Source: Parvibaculum sp.
GTDB taxonomy: Bacteria; Pseudomonadota; Alphaproteobacteria; Parvibaculales; Parvibaculaceae
Reading direction: 5' to 3'
Assembly (NCBI GenBank): GCA_014359855.1
Contig: JACIYQ010000032.1
Location: 1-7,481 of the forward strand
Length of the DNA stretch: 7,481 bases
Each line of letters starts with the position of its first letter. Position 1 is the first letter of the stretch. The position numbers and the translations under genes are program-made. Of the stretch, positions 4,801-7,481 are shown in pieces. The notes beneath the pieces are model-generated. The model was not told the origin of the DNA, did not search any database, and saw only the letters and a list, made by a program, of their open reading frames with translations.

Positions 4801-7080
4801 ATGTTTTTTCACGACGCTCGATATGTGCGCCGCTCAGCTGCGACCGCTGTCGCGGCTCTCTTATGGGCGCTTCCGGCCCATGCGCAAGACAGCGGCGCAA
4901 GCGCCGGGCAACAGGGAGCCGCGCAAGCGAAGCTGCACATTCTGGAAGGGCTGCTCGTAACGGGTACGGCTGGCGACGTCGGTGATGTCGGCGGGTCGGC
5001 AACCTTCATCGGCAAGGAGGAAATCGAGAAAATCTCCTATACCGACATCAACCGCACCCTGCGCCTTGTCCCCGGCGTCCAGCTGCAGGAAGAGGACGGT
5101 TACGGCCTCAGGCCCAATATCGGCATTCGCGGGTCCGGCAGCGACCGCAACAACAAGATCGTCATCATGGAAGATGGCGTGCTGATGGCGCCGGCGCCCT
5201 ATGCCGCACCCGCCGCCTATTACTTCCCGTCCATGGGCCGCATGGAAGCGGTTGAAGTCGTCAAGGGGCCCGCCGCGATCAAGTACGGGCCTTCGACCGT
5301 CGCCGGTGCGATCAATCTTTTCTCGACGTCCATTCCCGACAATGAAGATGGCGGGCTGTCCGGTTCGGTGACGGCTCTCGGCGGCGAAGACAGCACTCTT
5401 CGCGTCCATGGCCATGCCGGCGGATGGATGCCGATGTCGAACGCGTGGGATGTCGGCATTCTCGTCGAAACGCTGCAGGACAGGACGGACGGCTTCAAGG
5501 AACTCGATGGCGGTGGCGATACGGGCTACCGCATTCAGGATTATCTGGCGAAGCTCGCCTTCCGGAGCACTGCCGAATCCGGCCTGCGCCAGTCGTTCGA
5601 ATTCAAGGTGCAGCGCTCGGATGAGGTCTCGGACGAAACCTATCTCGGACTGACGCTCGCCGACTTCAACGCGACTCCCTACCGCCGCTACGCCGCCAGC
5701 CAGGTCGACGAAATGAATGTCGATCACCTGACGCTGCAGGCTTCGCACCGGGTCGATTTTTCCAGCGACCTGAACCTCACGACGACGCTCTACTACAACG
5801 ATACGAGCCGCGCCTGGTACAAGACCAACGATGCAAGGCTCACCGGTGCGCCTTCATGGACAAGCATTTCCAGCATCGTTTCGGATCCCGTCACGAATGC
5901 TGCCGAATATGCCGTTCTTCAAGGAGCCGCCGGCGAGATCCGCGTCCGCAACAACAATCGCGAATACTATTCGGCGGGCATCCAGTCCGTCCTCGGATCG
6001 GCATTCGTCACAGGGGATCTCGCGCATTATCTCGAGTTCTCGGTGCGCTACCATGAAGACGAAGAAGACCGGTTCCAGAACGACGACATCTACACGATGT
6101 CCGGTGGGCAGATGACGCTCTCCTCGGCGGGCGCGGCGGGCAGTCAGGACAATCGCGTCGGCGACGCGAAGGCCTGGGCGTTTTTCGCTCAGGATACGAT
6201 CGACTGGGACCGGCTGACGGTAACGCCGGGCCTTCGTTACGAGACGATCCGTCTGCGCCAGACCCGCTGGAGCACGCTCGATCCCAGCCGGACGGGCCCG
6301 ACAACCGTTGCGGAGAACTCGGTCGACGTTCTCATTCCCGGCATCGGCGCTGTCTATCATCTGACGGACGAATGGCAGCTTGTCGGCGGCGTTCATCGCG
6401 GCTTTGCGGCGCCGGGCCCGGGCTCGACCTCTGACGCGGAGCGCTCCGTCAACTACGAGGCAGGCTTCCGCTATGGCGCTGGCGACCTGTCGCTCGAAGC
6501 GATCGGCTTCTTCAACGACTATTCGAACCTGCTCGGCACCTGCACCGCCTCGACAGGCGGAGGCTGTACCATCGGTGCACAGTTCGACGGCGGCGAAGTC
6601 GACGTGAAGGGGCTGGAATTCACCGCCGGATATGACGCGGGCAAGAGCCTCGGTACGAAGCTCTCCGTGCCGCTTGCGGCGATCTACACCTATACGGACG
6701 CGGAGTTCAAAACGAGCTTCAACAGCGGCTTCGGTCCCTGGGGCAATGTCACGGCGGGCGACAAACCGCCCTATGTGCCGGAACATCAGCTGACCCTGAC
6801 GGCAGGCATCGAAGGCGAGACCTGGCGGACGAACGTGATCGCCAACTATGTCGATGAGACGCGGGCCGTCGCGGGCCAGGGAGCGATCCCGGCGGACCGG
6901 CGCATCGACGACCGGATCGTCGTCGACCTGTCCGCCGAGCTGGACGTCGTGCCGGGCGTGAGCCTGATGGCGGTCGTCGAGAACGTCACGGACGAGGTCT
7001 ATCTCGTCTCCTTCGACCCCGCAGGGGCGAGGCCCGGCAAGCCCCGAATGATCCTCGGCGGCGTGCGCTTCACCTTCTGA
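4801..7080 (+). CDS. FecA-like TonB-dependent outer-membrane receptor
   Basis: This 759-residue outer-membrane protein imports an iron chelate or similar ligand using TonB energy. A signal peptide (residues 1-28, cleavage AHA-QD) is followed by a short linker, a TonB-box-like stretch near 47-54 (ILEGLLVT), the plug at about 60-170 and a 22-strand-type barrel ending in Phe (VRFTF). The plug carries GLRPNIGIRG, MEDGVLMAPAPYAAPAAYYF and VVKGPAAIKYGPSTVAGAIN, typical of the FecA (ferric dicitrate) group. C581 and C589 lie in a barrel loop and may form a disulfide. There is no N-terminal STN signalling domain and no fecIR pair in view, so regulation is probably by the iron operator upstream, not by a surface-signalling sigma factor. 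The start at 4801 has AGGGGG four bases upstream; the ATG at 4759 lies before the predicted transcript start. The ligand cannot be told from sequence; ferric citrate is a family-based guess. Confidence 0.92.
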   Translation: MFFHDARYVRRSAATAVAALLWALPAHAQDSGASAGQQGAAQAKLHILEGLLVTGTAGDVGDVGGSATFIGKEEIEKISYTDINRTLRLVPGVQLQEEDGYGLRPNIGIRGSGSDRNNKIVIMEDGVLMAPAPYAAPAAYYFPSMGRMEAVEVVKGPAAIKYGPSTVAGAINLFSTSIPDNEDGGLSGSVTALGGEDSTLRVHGHAGGWMPMSNAWDVGILVETLQDRTDGFKELDGGGDTGYRIQDYLAKLAFRSTAESGLRQSFEFKVQRSDEVSDETYLGLTLADFNATPYRRYAASQVDEMNVDHLTLQASHRVDFSSDLNLTTTLYYNDTSRAWYKTNDARLTGAPSWTSISSIVSDPVTNAAEYAVLQGAAGEIRVRNNNREYYSAGIQSVLGSAFVTGDLAHYLEFSVRYHEDEEDRFQNDDIYTMSGGQMTLSSAGAAGSQDNRVGDAKAWAFFAQDTIDWDRLTVTPGLRYETIRLRQTRWSTLDPSRTGPTTVAENSVDVLIPGIGAVYHLTDEWQLVGGVHRGFAAPGPGSTSDAERSVNYEAGFRYGAGDLSLEAIGFFNDYSNLLGTCTASTGGGCTIGAQFDGGEVDVKGLEFTAGYDAGKSLGTKLSVPLAAIYTYTDAEFKTSFNSGFGPWGNVTAGDKPPYVPEHQLTLTAGIEGETWRTNVIANYVDETRAVAGQGAIPADRRIDDRIVVDLSAELDVVPGVSLMAVVENVTDEVYLVSFDPAGARPGKPRMILGGVRFTF

Positions 7081-7101
7081 CCTCCCCACTTCGAGAGACG
7101 A

Positions 7102-7132
7102 AAGCGGCAGGGCTCGCAAGGCCCTGCCGCTT
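7102..7132 (+). terminator. Hairpin terminator after the TonB-dependent receptor
   Basis: AAGCGGCAGGGC (7102-7113) and GCCCTGCCGCTT (7121-7132) form a perfect 12-bp stem with a 7-nt loop, 21 bases after the stop codon. The T-run that follows is weak (CTTCTGCATTC), so termination may be partly Rho-assisted. Confidence 0.8.
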
Positions 7133-7309
7133 CTGCATTCAAGGCATGCCACAGTGTGCCGCACGAATTTCCGGCCGCTGTGTCTTTACGGCCAAGGCCC
7201 GGTCTCCGGTCCCATCCCATTGAAAACACTCATTCTTTTATAGCCTCTGGTCATGCGCCCCGCCCTTCTGCCAAGGTAGGCACAGGTGCGCCGCGGCCAC
7301 ACTTGGGGG
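7133..7309. other. Intergenic stretch without recognisable gene
   Basis: This is part of the roughly 370-base gap between the receptor stop codon (7080) and the next start (7450). I find no coding frame with a plausible start, no tRNA and no strong hairpin here. An AT-rich patch at 7220-7243 has a TTGAAA, but no correctly spaced -10 on either strand. The gap also holds the receptor terminator at its left and the Pho boxes at its right. Confidence 0.5.
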
Positions 7310-7349
7310 CCGTCATTCCACTGTCACAAAAGTGAATGCGAACCGTCAC
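7310..7349 (+). promoter_or_regulatory. Tandem Pho box (PhoB operator)
   Basis: CCGTCAT (7310-7316), TCCA, CTGTCAC (7321-7327) has the exact 7-4-7 direct-repeat layout of the PhoB site CTGTCAT-N4-CTGTCAC, with one mismatch in the 14 half-site bases apart from the usual final T/C variation. A further CCGTCAC lies at 7343-7349, 22 bases after the second unit, on the same 11-bp grid; the unit between (GTGAATG, 7332-7338) is degenerate. This suggests two adjacent PhoB dimer sites, and so activation under phosphate starvation of the gene starting at 7450. Confidence 0.8.
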
Positions 7350-7449
7350 ATGGCTCTGTTACGAGCGACGCCATGGGGGGTGTTCGCGGTCTTCGCCGCG
7401 GCTGCCGATCCTGCAACAGAAGCTCATCCATAGAACACGGAGACGTCTA

Positions 7450-7481
7450 ATGACGTTGAGAAACATTCTGCTGGCCGGCAC
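7450..7481 (+). CDS. Start of a gene cut by the window edge, probably Pho regulon
   Basis: Only the first ten codons are visible: MTLRNILLAG, a basic residue followed by a hydrophobic run, compatible with the beginning of a signal peptide. GGAG (7439-7442) lies seven bases before the ATG, a good ribosome binding site. Tandem Pho boxes lie about 100 bp upstream and a small hairpin (CGCGG 7385-7389 with CCGCG 7396-7400) sits in the leader. A periplasmic phosphate-binding protein such as PstS, or a secreted phosphatase, would fit the operator and the putative export signal, but the visible sequence cannot decide this. Confidence 0.7.
   Translation, partial: MTLRNILLAG

Noticed and set aside
4801..5000. 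STN signalling domain (as in E. coli FecA) at the receptor N-terminus
   Set aside because: Only about 20 residues lie between the signal peptide and the TonB-box-like segment, far too few for an STN domain.
5854..7164. A 436-codon open frame on the minus strand
   Set aside because: It lies opposite the TonB-dependent receptor, crosses its terminator hairpin and shows no recognisable domain.

Overview
The window is GC-rich chromosomal DNA from an alphaproteobacterium, most likely of the Hyphomicrobiales/rhizobial type. The basis is a NepR anti-sigma factor, three promoters of the EcfG (RpoE2-like) general stress response (GSR) class, a HisKA_2/HWE-type sensor kinase and an alpha/beta hydrolase-OsmC fusion. 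I cannot name the genus. There is no sign of mobile elements, CRISPR, tRNA or rRNA.

Left part (1-2330): a GSR regulatory locus. An EcfG-type promoter (3-27) drives nepR (113-325), followed by a membrane sensor kinase (398-2161). Two things are odd. The sigma factor gene ecfG, usually next to nepR, is absent here. The kinase keeps its phospho-acceptor His but has lost the recognisable ATP-binding residues, so it may act mainly as a phosphatase or signalling brake on the PhyR-NepR-EcfG switch. Right after the kinase a perfect EcfG promoter (2194-2218) points into a stretch with no gene but with two stem-loops, the second ending in a T-run. This is the layout of a stress-induced small RNA of about 105 nt with a strikingly C-rich loop, and it is the most interesting item in the window.

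Middle part (2384-4680): on the minus strand, a secreted protein with two PRC-barrel domains (2435-3241) has its own perfect EcfG promoter (3300-3324) and a strong terminator (2383-2409). Divergent from it is an alpha/beta hydrolase fused to an OsmC-type peroxidase domain (3451-4680), probably a detoxification or redox enzyme.

Right part (4681-7481): a FecA-like TonB-dependent outer-membrane receptor (4801-7080) has a Fur/IRO-type iron operator overlapping its promoter and a hairpin terminator after it. A long intergenic region then carries tandem Pho-box repeats ahead of a gene cut by the window edge (from 7450), which is therefore probably a phosphate-starvation gene.

Taken together, a cluster of general stress genes (regulator, putative phosphatase, putative sRNA, envelope protein) lies next to separately regulated iron- and phosphate-acquisition genes.
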